Shown piece by piece: positions 17,649-27,071 of a stretch of 64,000 bases of DNA (position 1 is its first letter; the number at the start of each line of letters is the position of its first letter). This DNA is from Phycisphaerae bacterium (GTDB lineage Bacteria > Planctomycetota > Phycisphaerae > UBA1845). The DNA lies in NCBI GenBank assembly GCA_029260075.1, contig JAJDDY010000061.1, positions 1-64,000 of the forward strand. Reading direction: 5' to 3'. The notes under the pieces were generated by a model. The model saw only the letters and a program-made list of their open reading frames with translations, was not told the DNA's origin and did not search any database. The position numbers and the translations under genes are program-made.

Positions 17649-18610
17649 ACGCTTCCGTCGCCATCGGCATCGATCTCGGCGGAACGACGTTGAGCGTGGC
17701 CCTTGTTGAACGGGACGGGCGAATGTTGGCAAGTCGCTCGACGCCCACAGACGCCGCCCGTGGACCGCAACCCGTCATCGACAAGATGGTCCGGATGGCT
17801 GACGAGTTGTTGACGTCGGCGAGTCTAGATCGTTCAGCCGTCGTTGGTGTCGGCGTCGGATCACCGGGACCGCTGGACCTTGACGCGGGGCGAATCGTCC
17901 GCGCCGCCAACCTGCCGGGATGGATCGATGTACCACTGCGCTCGCTGCTGTTTGACAAGCTCGAAATTGATGTGGTCCTCGATAACGACGGCAACACCGC
18001 CGCCTTCGGCGAGCACTGGGCAGGCGCGGGTCGCGGATATCGGGATATGGTGATGCTTACGCTCGGCACCGGTGTAGGGGCCGGCGTCGTGCTTGGTGGT
18101 CAACTGGTTCACGGACATTTCCACAACGCGGCGGAGCTGGGTCATACGATCGTCGCCATAGACGGGCTGCGCTGTGCGTGCGGTCAACGCGGTTGCCTTG
18201 AGCAGTATGCGTCAGCCGGCGGTGTTGCACGCCGAGCGATCGACGCCATCGAGCACGGTCAGTCGAGCGTGCTGACCGACAACGACACCGAACCCATTAC
18301 CGCCGAGCGCGTTGCGGATGGGGCTCGCGCGGGCGATGACGTTTGTCTTCATATTTGGGACGAGGCCTGTCGCGCTCTGGCGATCGCTTGTATCAACATC
18401 CAACATTCGTACAACCCGGAATGCGTCGTCTTCGGCGGCGGCATGAGCGATGCGGGGGATTTCCTGCTGGACGGCGTCAACCATCACCTCGCCGCGCAAC
18501 GCTGGTCACTTTGTGACGACGTGCCGTCGTTGCGCCTTGCAGAGTTGGGTCGCGAAGCGGGCGTGATTGGTGCCGGCGGTTTGGCGTGGCGGCAATCATT
18601 GGACTGTTAA
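17645..18610 (+). CDS. ROK-family sugar kinase (glucokinase-like)
   Basis: 321 residues; ATG overlaps the serA stop as ATGA. The N-terminal ATP-binding loop is IGIDLGGTTLSVALVERDGR and the sugar-binding/ROK signature sits at LPGWIDVPL...DNDGNTAAFGEHWAGA (about residues 95-135). The zinc/substrate motif ELGHTIV...CACGQRGCLEQ (residues 160-188) has the CxCGxxGCxE arrangement of ROK kinases. The C-terminal part has the second nucleotide-binding motif GGGMSDAGDF. It probably phosphorylates glucose or an aminosugar; ROK members differ in specificity and this one is not resolved. The pairing with serA is odd; both could feed central metabolism. Confidence 0.85.
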   Translation: MNASVAIGIDLGGTTLSVALVERDGRMLASRSTPTDAARGPQPVIDKMVRMADELLTSASLDRSAVVGVGVGSPGPLDLDAGRIVRAANLPGWIDVPLRSLLFDKLEIDVVLDNDGNTAAFGEHWAGAGRGYRDMVMLTLGTGVGAGVVLGGQLVHGHFHNAAELGHTIVAIDGLRCACGQRGCLEQYASAGGVARRAIDAIEHGQSSVLTDNDTEPITAERVADGARAGDDVCLHIWDEACRALAIACINIQHSYNPECVVFGGGMSDAGDFLLDGVNHHLAAQRWSLCDDVPSLRLAELGREAGVIGAGGLAWRQSLDC

Positions 18611-18753
18611 CGGCCTGTTGAGAAAGTGTGGCACCGGCTTCCAGCCGGTGATCCATTAGCGATTTCTGCCTCTTGATGGAGACACGTCCCGTCGTCACGG
18701 GCGGGTTCGTGGGGACGTGATTGAATACCAGCGTTGTTCAACAGACTGCTGGG
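18611..18753. repeat. dispersed 143-bp repeat, copy 1
   Basis: Closely matches 50756-50899 over about 143 bp. It contains the family A hairpin CACCGGCTTCCAGCCGGTG (18632-18650) and ends in TTCAACAGACTGCT. The copy begins immediately after the ROK kinase stop codon. A family E fragment (GGCGATTCGACTCC) follows at about 18757. Confidence 0.8.
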
Positions 18754-18844
18754 CGAGGCGATTCGACTCCCTCACCGCTGTAGCAATGAGTCACCCGCCG
18801 GCACCAGTTTGCTCCAATACCACTAGCTTCTAGAATGGCGGGCG

Positions 18845-20002
18845 ATGAGCGAGCTAATCTATTTCGATAACAACGCCAGCACCAAACCGCTACCCGAAGT
18901 GGTCGAGGCCATGGTCCCGGTTCTTAGGGAGCAGTACGCGAACCCTTCGAGCTTGCATCAGTTTGGTCAGGCTGTTCGCCACCGTGTGGAGGTGGCGCGC
19001 GAGCAGGTGGCCTCTTTGATCGGGGCGGAATCTCGGGAAATCGTTTTCACCAGTGGCGGTACCGAGGCGATCAATCTGGCGCTTCGGGGCGTCCTTCATG
19101 GCCATCCCAACCGACGACATATCGTCACGACGGCCGTGGAGCACTCGGCCGTGCTCAAGGTCATGGAACAATTGGCGCACGAAGGATACCGCATCGACTA
19201 CGCCCGCGTTGACTCGGATGGTCGCGTCAATGCGGATCAGTGGTCGAAGTTGATCACAGACGATACGGCCTTGGTTTCAATTCAGCACGCCAACAACGAA
19301 ACAGGCGTGGTCAATGACATTTTTCGATTGGGCGAGGTCGCACGTGAGCGAGACGTGCCCGTCCACGTCGACGCCGTACAAGCCGTGGGCAAGTTGCCGA
19401 TCGACGTCAGCGGCTGGCCCGTGCAGTTGGTGAGCTTGTCGGCCCACAAATTCCATGGTCCCAAAGGCACCGGCGCGCTGTATGTTCGACGCCGAACGCG
19501 AATCGAACCGCTCATCCTAGGCGGCGGTCAGGAGCGACGGATTCGCGGCGGCACGGAGCACGTCGCCGGTATCGTGGGCATGGGCGTGGCCGCATCCCTC
19601 GTTAGCGAGACACTGCTGGACACGGCAGAGCATGTCGGGCGTCTGCGCGATACGCTTGAGACTGGGCTGCTCGAGTCGGTCCCCTACTCTGTGATCAACG
19701 GAGGTGGCGCCGAACGCGTGTACAACACGTGCAACATCTCATTCGCCGGGCTTGAGGCCGAGGCTATCTTGATACTCCTGAGCGAAGCCGGCATCTGTGC
19801 GTCGAGCGGCGCGGCGTGTAGCAGCGGTTCTCTCCAACCGTCGCACGTGTTGCAAGCCATGAAGATCGACGAGCGAATCGCGCACGGCGCCATTCGGCTA
19901 AGCTTATCGCGGTTCAATACGGAGGAGGAGGTTGACCGCGCGGTACAGGTGATACCCGAGCTGCTCTCGCGATGGACAACTGTTACCGGTTCGCACTCAT
20001 GA
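18845..20002 (+). CDS. cysteine desulfurase (NifS/IscS class)
   Basis: 385 residues, ATG at 18845. PLP aminotransferase-fold enzyme: N-terminal YFDNNASTKP, EHSAVLK near residue 101, IQHANNETGVV near 145, and the PLP lysine in SAHKFHGPKGTGALYV (about 202). The catalytic cysteine loop is SEAGICASSGAACSSG (about 320-330), which is characteristic of group I desulfurases (IscS/NifS). The ordinary function is to release sulfane sulfur from L-cysteine for Fe-S clusters and tRNA thiolation; group I enzymes can also act on selenocysteine in some bacteria, which is worth noting because this window encodes selenoproteins. No iscU or suf genes are adjacent. Length is normal. Confidence 0.9.
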   Translation: MSELIYFDNNASTKPLPEVVEAMVPVLREQYANPSSLHQFGQAVRHRVEVAREQVASLIGAESREIVFTSGGTEAINLALRGVLHGHPNRRHIVTTAVEHSAVLKVMEQLAHEGYRIDYARVDSDGRVNADQWSKLITDDTALVSIQHANNETGVVNDIFRLGEVARERDVPVHVDAVQAVGKLPIDVSGWPVQLVSLSAHKFHGPKGTGALYVRRRTRIEPLILGGGQERRIRGGTEHVAGIVGMGVAASLVSETLLDTAEHVGRLRDTLETGLLESVPYSVINGGGAERVYNTCNISFAGLEAEAILILLSEAGICASSGAACSSGSLQPSHVLQAMKIDERIAHGAIRLSLSRFNTEEEVDRAVQVIPELLSRWTTVTGSHS

Positions 20003-20024
20003 TTCGGTTGACGTTCCTGTGTGG

Positions 20025-20043
20025 CACCGGCTTCCAGCCGGTG
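20025..20043. repeat. family A hairpin
   Basis: CACCGGCTTCCAGCCGGTG, perfect 8-bp stem with a TCC (GGA on the other strand) loop. It sits in the spacer just after the desulfurase stop. Confidence 0.85.
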
Positions 20044-20098
20044 ATCAGAATAACTCTTGGAAGGTGTGCAGAAGACGTGTTAGAGGGTTTGCGATGAA

Positions 20099-20167
20099 CC
20101 GAGCCGCGCCCGTGAGGAAGCGGTTTCACCCGCGAGCCCGGACCGCTTCCTCAGGGGCGCGGCTCGG
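20099..20167. repeat. family D REP-like inverted repeat
   Basis: Two arms, CCGAGCCGCGCCCGTGAGGA and its near-reverse complement ending at GCGCGGCTCGG (20167), flank a short centre. This is the clearest complete copy of the element; partial copies recur at 1668, 31140, 33838, 42890 and 48319. Confidence 0.85.
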
Positions 20168-20204
20168 CAAAAGGCATGTCACACACGTTCTTAATCGTAA
20201 GCAT

Positions 20205-20276
20205 ATGCGATCGAAACAAACCGACACGGAACGGTTCCTTGTCGAGATCGACGAACAGAAACAACGCGAAGGGTGA
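20205..20276 (+). CDS. possible 23-residue leader peptide before mtnP
   Basis: ATG at 20205 to TGA at 20274-20276, three bases before the mtnP ATG. The peptide (MRSKQTDTERFLVEIDEQ...) is hydrophilic, with no known family. Its stop region carries AAGGG, which probably serves as the mtnP ribosome-binding site, so the short frame could be a translationally coupled leader. It could equally be chance, as no comparison is possible here. Confidence 0.25.
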   Translation: MRSKQTDTERFLVEIDEQKQREG

Positions 20277-20279
20277 TCG

Positions 20280-21179
20280 ATGGGTAAGGCACAAGTGGGA
20301 TTCATCGGCGGTACTGGCTTGGGTGAGATGCTGCACAAGGAGGTGGGCGGCGAACCGGTTTCGATCGACACGCCGTTTGGGGCCACCAGCGCGCCGCTGC
20401 TGCTGACGAATTGGAACGGTGTCGACATAGCCTTCCTATCGCGGCACGGCGCGGGCCACCGACTCAATCCATCCAGCGTACCCTATCGCGCCAACATCTG
20501 GGCGCTCAAGTCGCTCGGCGTGCGCGCCATCATCGCGAGTGGCGCCACTGGCAGCCTTCAGGAATCGATTTGCCCAGGCCATCTTGTTCTTTGTGACCAA
20601 GTGATCGACAAGACGTTTCGTCGTGCGGGCACGTTCTTCGACGAGGGCATGGCCGTACACGTGGAACTCGCCGAGCCATTTTGCCCACACCTTCGTTCGC
20701 TGCTGGCTAATGCTGCTGAGCACGTCGACACGAAAGTTCACATGACGGGCACGTACGTGTGTATGGAGGGGCCGCAATTTTCGACACGCGCCGAATCGAG
20801 AATGCACCGGCAATGGGGTGCGGACCTCATCGGCATGACGTGCATGCCCGAAGCCAGATTGGCCCGAGAAGCCGAGATTTGTTACGCCCTGGTCGCCCTT
20901 CCGACGGACTACGATTGCTGGCGCGAATCTCCCCCCGGACAGGCTGGCGATCAGATTATGCAGTCGGTCTTGAAGAACCTCGACACCGCCACGCGCGGCG
21001 CCCACGCATTAATCGCCGCCACGCTGCAGGCGATGCCAGACGCCTACCCCTCCTGTAGCTGTCACGACGCGCTGAAACTGGCGATTTGGACGGATCCGGC
21101 TCAACTGGAGCCCAAAGTTCGCACGCGACTCGCCCCGCTCATCGATCGGTACATGACGAAGCCGACGGATGCCGACTAA
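20280..21179 (+). CDS. mtnP: S-methyl-5'-thioadenosine phosphorylase family protein
   Basis: 299 residues, ATG at 20280. Family II nucleoside phosphorylase: GFIGGTGLGEML at the N-terminus (phosphate loop), FLSRHGAGHRLNPSSVPYRA (about 58-77), ASGATGSLQESI (about 88-99), the base-site stretch TYVCMEGPQFSTRAES near 160 and TDYDCWRE near 218, whose Asp contacts the purine. It converts 5'-methylthioadenosine and phosphate to adenine and methylthioribose-1-phosphate, recycling the by-product of polyamine synthesis. The typical length is 270-290. Inosine or guanosine phosphorylases share the fold, but the DYDCW motif favours MTA phosphorylase. A REP-like repeat and possible leader lie upstream. Confidence 0.88.
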   Translation: MGKAQVGFIGGTGLGEMLHKEVGGEPVSIDTPFGATSAPLLLTNWNGVDIAFLSRHGAGHRLNPSSVPYRANIWALKSLGVRAIIASGATGSLQESICPGHLVLCDQVIDKTFRRAGTFFDEGMAVHVELAEPFCPHLRSLLANAAEHVDTKVHMTGTYVCMEGPQFSTRAESRMHRQWGADLIGMTCMPEARLAREAEICYALVALPTDYDCWRESPPGQAGDQIMQSVLKNLDTATRGAHALIAATLQAMPDAYPSCSCHDALKLAIWTDPAQLEPKVRTRLAPLIDRYMTKPTDAD

Positions 21180-21187
21180 TATAGTAT

Positions 21188-24100
21188 ATGTGGGCGAATG
21201 ATCGATCGACATCAATAGAGTACCTGCTGATCCGGGTGGTTGTACTCGGCTGTATGGTGGCGCCCGTAGTGGCGCAGGACAAGGTGCCGACCGAAGCGGT
21301 GCCTGGACTTCGCGCGGATACGACATTCACCAACGCCTATGTCAACGACAACTTCGCCGCCGTCGATGCCCTGGCCAAGGCTCGGGTGTTGGCCTCGCGG
21401 GGGCGCTGGTCGCAGGCGGCGACACTGCTCCAAGAGGTTTCCGATTCAGCGGACGACAAGCTCACGCGTTTGTCACCCGGTCGATACGTCGGGCTTCGCC
21501 CGCATATCAATCAACTGATCGCCACATGGCCCGCCCCTGGTTTGAGCGCCTATGATTCACTCGTTGACGCGCGATTGCAACGGGCGTTGGCGACGCTGCG
21601 TGGCCGTCGTAAGCTTGGCACTCTGGTCGAACTGTTTAACCGATATTTTTGCACGCCATCCGCCGCTGCGCTCGCCGACGCAATCGGTCAGATCGCCATC
21701 GAAGAAGGCAATATCGCGCTCGCGCGATATGTCTACCGCCGCGTGGTAGACGAACATCCCAACCCGGGCGATCACGAGCGGCGTGCGCGAACAATGTTGG
21801 CGATGCTCGACGCCATGCGCGCGGGTCACGACGGCGACACGCCGACCGACACGACGTCGATCCGTTGGAAGGGGCAAGAGCAATCGCTGGGCAAGGTGGC
21901 TCTGGATATCGCCAAGACGTTTCCCGATCTCAACACGCCCGTGATCCCGTCAGACTGGCCGATCTTCGGCGGCAATTCGGAACGCGCGCGACATCCAAGA
22001 AGCGACGTGGATGATCCCGGCGTGCGTTGGCGGTTCGATGCCACCGCTCAGCTCGGTTCCGCCCATGGATCGGACGACACGACGAGCATGATTCGCAGCG
22101 ACAAGAGCGACGGCTTACCCGGTGTTCAGCCAGTGGTGCAGGGCGAATTGATCTACGCCCAGTTTCCGCAGGCGATCGTGGCCCTTCACCGACGAACGGG
22201 AGGCGTGGCATGGAAGCATTCCTTCGGCGATCCGAGCGCAACGGGTCTGACCTATGTGGACGAACACACGCCGGGCTGGGGCGCGGTGACCGTCGCCGGC
22301 GACCGACTGTACGCGTCGCTTCCTGGTGATCCCGTGCCATACTACAGCTACGAATCGCCTCGTAACGCGGCCGAGCTAGTCTGCCTTGACGCGTTGACCG
22401 GCGCCGTGGTGTGGCGACTGGATCGCACGATGATTCAGGAGGCGTTCGCCGAAGTTTCGTTCGACTCCAGTCCGGTGGTTCTCCATAACCGACTCTTTGT
22501 CGTCGGTCGACGTCGTCGTTCGTTTGGCTTCGAAGACTGCTACCTTTACTGCTTCGATGCGGCCACCGGATCAATGATGTTTCGAACGCACGTGGGCAGT
22601 GCGTCAACGGGAAGTTTCGGCTCGCGCCAGGCGACGCGATCCGTGATCGCTCTGCACGAAGACACCGCGTATGTGTGCAGCAACCTGGGCACGGTGGCGG
22701 CTGTGTTGACGTACACGGGTGAAGTCCAGTGGTTAACGATGTACGGCCGAAATGAGACGCCCGGTGGAACGGACTCGACGCGATCCATACGGAACACCTA
22801 TCCGTGGCAGTTCAATCCGCCGGTCTACGCGGATGGTCGACTCATCGTCTTGCCCATGGATCGCGCGGACGTGCTGATCATGGACGCCGAAGATGGTGCC
22901 GTCGTTCGGGCGGTTCCGACGTCCGAGCTCGGCGGCGGCGACACCATGCTCGGCGTGCGCGGTAACGTAGTGTGCGGCGCGGGCTACGCCGTGGCGTGCT
23001 ATGACTTGCACGCGGGACGGCAACTGTGGGAGAAGCCGCTTCCCGATGGTCAAGAACTTGACGGTCGCGGCCAATGGGTCGGCGATAGCCTGCTGGTTCC
23101 CACCAAGAACGCCCTCGCGAGTTATGCCGTTGCAGACGGCTCGCGCATGGACATTGCTTTGAACGAAGAAGACCACGGCGGCAACATCGTCGCCCTGCCC
23201 GGCGAGTTGTTGATCGCGGGCGGTGGTCGTGTGACCGCGTACGTGAGGAAACGGGACATCTGGAACGCCCTGCGCGCGCGCATGGCCGCCGCCCCGTCCG
23301 ACCCGCTCCCGGCGCTCGAGCTGGTCGAGATTGCGATGAGCAATGGGGCGTATGACAAAGCAATTAACGTTCTCGCCGAGGCCGCACGCCGTGTCGATGG
23401 GCTCGACCCGTCGCTCGGTTGCAACATGGCGCGTCGGTTGTTCGATGACGTGCTCGCATTCGGGCGACGGCTCGAATCGCGCAAGCTGCTCGACACGACG
23501 ACCATCGACACGCTCTATGAACATGCGTCGCGCTATGCGTCGGACCCACAAGCGCACTTGGCGTATCGTCTTAAGTTCGGCGAATGGTTCGAGCAGGACG
23601 AACGAGAGAAGCGTTCGCTCCGTGTGTATCACCAGATACTTCGTGACCGCTCACTTCGCGAACAACCGGACGAAAGCGCCAAAGCAAGCGGCGCGACGGG
23701 CGGCGACGACGCTCGACAACGGATCGCGAAATTGCTCGATCGATATAGCCGTACGCTCTACGCGCCGTACGAGCGCGAAGCGAAGCAATGGCTTGACCGG
23801 GCGAGCCAGCGCGGTGACGATGACAGCTTTCGCCGGGTTGTCGATACGTTTCCCAACAGCGAGACAGCGCCACGCGTGTTCATCGCTTGGGGCGAGCGGT
23901 TGCTGAGAGACGCCCGTCCGGTCGACGCAGCCCGACGATTCGCCAACGCTTACCACCGATATCCGACCAGCGTCGATCGCGCCGATCTTCTTCGGAGAAT
24001 CGCCAACGCCTACGAATCGGCCGGCGAACGATCGAACGCCTATCGATGGTTAACCAAGGCCAGTCGAGAGTTTCCGGGGTACCGCTTCGATGTCTCCGGT

Positions 24101-25402
24101 CGCACCGTGTCGTTCTCGGATTATCGACAGCGTCTGTCTGACGTTCGAGATCAAGTGGAACCGTCACGCCCAAGGCTTACTCTGCCTCTTGACCATCGGT
24201 TGGCTCGCGAGTTCGAAACGCCGATCACGCTGCTGACTCCGCAGTTCGGTCACGCACCGGGAGCCACGTGGTCCCGATTCTACGTACACACGCCGGACGG
24301 CGTCATCGCATGTGACCCCAGTTCGGGCGACGACCTTTGGACCCAACCAAGCGCCGTGCGTCGCCAACCGGAACTTCTATACACCAACGCCAACGTAGCC
24401 GTCTTCGCCAACGACTTCGAAGTCTTCGCGCTGGACGCATGGACGGGAAGGCGGCGCTGGTCCCGTGGGGACTATCCACCGGACCTCGACGAGCGCGACG
24501 CCGACTGGGAAGACGCCGATCCATGGCGTACCCACGCCATACGGGGCGATCGTCTGCTGAGCGTGCGCGATAGCGGAACCATGACCCTTTGCGACATCGC
24601 GACGGGCGATACGCTTTGGAAACGCTCGCCGCGACGCGCACCGACCGGACGCGTACGGCTGTTCGACTCGTGGATCGTCTATTCCGCCCTGCAGGATCAA
24701 GAGGCTATGGCCTGTCTGATCAACGCCGATACCGGTGAGTGGTTCGGCGCCTTCCGCACCGGGCAACGCCGATCGGTCGAAGATCTGTTCGTCACAATCG
24801 ACGGCCAAGTTGTTGTGGTCAGCACGCGATCGATCGCCGCGTTCGCCTCAGAAACCGGCGAACAACGATGGCACATCGAGCTCGACGGACGCGTTCACCG
24901 GGCGTCGATACTGGTCGACGTCGACGTGCTCTACGTCAGCGATGACGGCCATCACGTGAAGAAAATCAACCTGGAGGACGGCCGCCCGCTGTGGGTCTCT
25001 GGTCGCGTCGTACCGAGGGTGGATGACAACCTTGTGGTCCAACTGCACGGTACGAGCCTGATCGTTACGTCCACCTCGGCGGTCAACGCATTGGACGCCG
25101 TAACCGGGGTGACGTTGTGGCGCGGTACGACTCCGGGCGAACCAACGTTCACAGATCACGTCCTCACCGAGTCTTACATGATGGCCCTGCATACGCCGTC
25201 CATCGAGCACGCTGGCGTGCTGGATTCGCGTGCGGAGCGCGTGGCCTATAGCTACGACCTGCGCAACGGCAGCGGACTCATCCCGCCCGTCGGCGGCGTT
25301 ATGGAACTGGGGCGATTGATCGATACGCAGGCAGTGCTTGCGTGCGACAACGCCCTGCTGATTCAAACCGGTAACACAATCCGCGGATGGTCGCACCGCT
25401 GA
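21188..25402 (+). CDS. exported PQQ-like beta-propeller/TPR protein, 1404 aa
   Basis: ATG at 21188, eight bases after the mtnP stop, so probably co-transcribed. A Sec signal peptide is visible (residues about 12-29, hydrophobic, ending VVAQ). A helical, TPR-like segment covers 50-230, followed by a BamB/PQQ-type eight-bladed propeller at about 260-690 (blade motifs such as GDRLYASLPGD, DALTGAVVWRLDR, CFDAATGSMMFR). A helical stretch of TPR-like repeats (about 700-960) and a second propeller (about 980-1404, DAWTGRRRWSR, NALDAVTGVTLWRG) follow. The propellers probably act as protein-interaction surfaces in the periplasm or on the cell surface; PQQ-enzyme active-site residues are not visible. 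Such double-propeller TPR proteins are common in Planctomycetota and their role is unknown. Confidence 0.85.
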   Translation: MWANDRSTSIEYLLIRVVVLGCMVAPVVAQDKVPTEAVPGLRADTTFTNAYVNDNFAAVDALAKARVLASRGRWSQAATLLQEVSDSADDKLTRLSPGRYVGLRPHINQLIATWPAPGLSAYDSLVDARLQRALATLRGRRKLGTLVELFNRYFCTPSAAALADAIGQIAIEEGNIALARYVYRRVVDEHPNPGDHERRARTMLAMLDAMRAGHDGDTPTDTTSIRWKGQEQSLGKVALDIAKTFPDLNTPVIPSDWPIFGGNSERARHPRSDVDDPGVRWRFDATAQLGSAHGSDDTTSMIRSDKSDGLPGVQPVVQGELIYAQFPQAIVALHRRTGGVAWKHSFGDPSATGLTYVDEHTPGWGAVTVAGDRLYASLPGDPVPYYSYESPRNAAELVCLDALTGAVVWRLDRTMIQEAFAEVSFDSSPVVLHNRLFVVGRRRRSFGFEDCYLYCFDAATGSMMFRTHVGSASTGSFGSRQATRSVIALHEDTAYVCSNLGTVAAVLTYTGEVQWLTMYGRNETPGGTDSTRSIRNTYPWQFNPPVYADGRLIVLPMDRADVLIMDAEDGAVVRAVPTSELGGGDTMLGVRGNVVCGAGYAVACYDLHAGRQLWEKPLPDGQELDGRGQWVGDSLLVPTKNALASYAVADGSRMDIALNEEDHGGNIVALPGELLIAGGGRVTAYVRKRDIWNALRARMAAAPSDPLPALELVEIAMSNGAYDKAINVLAEAARRVDGLDPSLGCNMARRLFDDVLAFGRRLESRKLLDTTTIDTLYEHASRYASDPQAHLAYRLKFGEWFEQDEREKRSLRVYHQILRDRSLREQPDESAKASGATGGDDARQRIAKLLDRYSRTLYAPYEREAKQWLDRASQRGDDDSFRRVVDTFPNSETAPRVFIAWGERLLRDARPVDAARRFANAYHRYPTSVDRADLLRRIANAYESAGERSNAYRWLTKASREFPGYRFDVSGRTVSFSDYRQRLSDVRDQVEPSRPRLTLPLDHRLAREFETPITLLTPQFGHAPGATWSRFYVHTPDGVIACDPSSGDDLWTQPSAVRRQPELLYTNANVAVFANDFEVFALDAWTGRRRWSRGDYPPDLDERDADWEDADPWRTHAIRGDRLLSVRDSGTMTLCDIATGDTLWKRSPRRAPTGRVRLFDSWIVYSALQDQEAMACLINADTGEWFGAFRTGQRRSVEDLFVTIDGQVVVVSTRSIAAFASETGEQRWHIELDGRVHRASILVDVDVLYVSDDGHHVKKINLEDGRPLWVSGRVVPRVDDNLVVQLHGTSLIVTSTSAVNALDAVTGVTLWRGTTPGEPTFTDHVLTESYMMALHTPSIEHAGVLDSRAERVAYSYDLRNGSGLIPPVGGVMELGRLIDTQAVLACDNALLIQTGNTIRGWSHR

Positions 25403-25482
25403 AGCGGCGCACGCTGTAACACGCGGTGGCCACTCACAAAACCTCTGGTGCGTCGCCACGACTCGCTGGTGCGTGAATACAG

Positions 25483-25997
25483 CTGGTGCGTGAATCCTTT
25501 CTCGCGCCTTCTTCGGTGCACCGAAAAAAGAAACGCACACAACCAGCGCATCAACGGATCACCGGCTGGAAGCCGATGCCACGCTCTTGTGCCGAGAAAG
25601 GATTCACGGCACAGCATCACGGCGTCCGAAGTCTAAACGCTGGTGCGTGAATCCTTTCTCGCACCTTCTTCGGTGTACCGAAAAAAGAGACACGCACAAC
25701 CAGCGCATCAACGGATCACCGGCTGGAAGCCGATGCCACGCTCTTGTGCCGAGAAAGGATTCACGGCACAGCATGAAGGGATTCACGGCACAGCATCACA
25801 GCGTCCGAAGTCTAAACGCTGGTTCGTGAATCCTTTCTCGCACCTTCTTCGGTGTACCGAAAAAAGAGACACGCACAACCAGCGCATCAACGGATCACCG
25901 GCTGGAAGCCGGGGCCACGCTCCTGTGCCGAGAAGGGATTCACGGCACAGCATGAAGGGATTCACGGCACAGCATCACGGCATTCGAAATCTAATCG
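25483..25997. repeat. three-copy tandem repeat (about 157-179 bp) in the 25403-25990 spacer
   Basis: Copies start at 25483, 25640 and 25819. Each contains a family B hairpin (CTGGTGCGTGAATCCTTTCTCGC), a GGTGTACCGAAAAAAG core, a family A hairpin and an element GGATTCACGGCACAGCAT. Copies 2 and 3 carry an extra 22-bp internal duplication of the last element, so the array has grown recently. The last copy abuts the mutM stop codon. This fills the 588-bp space between convergent genes. Confidence 0.9.
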
Positions 25998-26830
25998 CAG
26001 GGATGTTGGGCGACAGCGGGTTGACATTGCGGGCAGATAAACGTGGATCGCCCCGCCGCCACGAAGCACTCGATCGGCAGGCCGCACGTACGACACGGAT
26101 CACCCGTACGTTGGTACACTCGATGGTGTTGGCGAAACGACCCCTCGCTACCGTCGGCGCGCCGATAGTCGACAAGCGTCGATCCGTTGAAGCGAATGGC
26201 TTTGTTCAATACTGATTTGATCTTCCGCAGTAATCGATCCGCCACCCGTCCGTCCAAGTCATCGGCTCGCGTCAGTGGATGTATGCTCGCGGCGTGCAAC
26301 GCTTCGTCGCAGTAGATATTACCGATCCCTACAATGATTCGCTGATCGAGCAGTATGGCCTTGATCTGCCGGCGCCGGCGAAGCAGTCGTCGAAAGACCG
26401 CCGGTGTCGTGTCGAGCGGCTCTACGCCCAACGGTCCGAGCCGACGTCCGACGTGCGTCTTGCCACCGGCCAAACACCACACGCCGCCGAAGCGACGCGG
26501 ATCGCGAAATCGCAACTCGCTCTGCATTCCGCGGACCGTCACACGCAGATGCGTATGTGGCTCAGCCAGCACATCCGAATCGACAACGGTCAACCGACCG
26601 CTCATACCCAGATGAACAATCAACTCGGCGGTCGGTTTGAGACTGACAACGATCCGCTTCGCTTGTCGCGAGATGTCGATCACACGACGCTTCGGCAATA
26701 GCGAAGTCAGCGGACGCGGATCGCCGTGAACAATGTCGGACCGCACGTGCAGAACCGACCCGAACGATCGACCAACAAGCAGGGGTCGAAGATCGCGGAC
26801 GATGGTTTCGACCTCGGGCAACTCGGGCAT
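25991..26830 (-). CDS. mutM: formamidopyrimidine-DNA glycosylase
   Basis: 279 residues from the ATG at 26828-26830, chosen because the mature enzyme needs Pro2 directly after Met (MPELPEVETIVRDL); the open frame upstream is not similar. The catalytic Pro2 and Glu3 are present, the helix-two-turn-helix stretch is GIGNIYCDEALHAAS, and the C-terminal zinc finger is C-x2-C-x16-C-x2-C (CRTCGLPIEC...CPQCQ). It removes oxidised purines such as 8-oxoguanine and cuts the abasic site in base-excision repair. Length (270-280) is normal. The stop codon lies at the end of the tandem repeat array. Confidence 0.93.
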   Translation of the reverse strand: MPELPEVETIVRDLRPLLVGRSFGSVLHVRSDIVHGDPRPLTSLLPKRRVIDISRQAKRIVVSLKPTAELIVHLGMSGRLTVVDSDVLAEPHTHLRVTVRGMQSELRFRDPRRFGGVWCLAGGKTHVGRRLGPLGVEPLDTTPAVFRRLLRRRRQIKAILLDQRIIVGIGNIYCDEALHAASIHPLTRADDLDGRVADRLLRKIKSVLNKAIRFNGSTLVDYRRADGSEGSFRQHHRVYQRTGDPCRTCGLPIECFVAAGRSTFICPQCQPAVAQHPCD

Positions 26831-27071
26831 GTGCGGCGACTCCGGCTCTGAAACGACCCATCTTAGCAGAGCCGGAATGCTTCGAACATGCCTGCGTAGC
26901 CGCAATCACGGGCGGACGAACGCGTTGACCCGCACGACTACTGGAGACGCGATCCGGTTTCGTGTAGGCTTTCGTCGCGGTCGGGAGTGTCTTAGCTCTT
27001 ATCGCCAGCGTCAGTATTCGATAGCCACTGGTTTCCAGCCGGCGTACCGGAATCGGAAATCGCGCTACCAC

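Noticed and set aside
25603-26215. Short ORFs across the tandem repeat array before mutM
   Set aside because: They repeat with the DNA units and encode the same low-complexity peptide in each copy; they are artefacts of the repeat.
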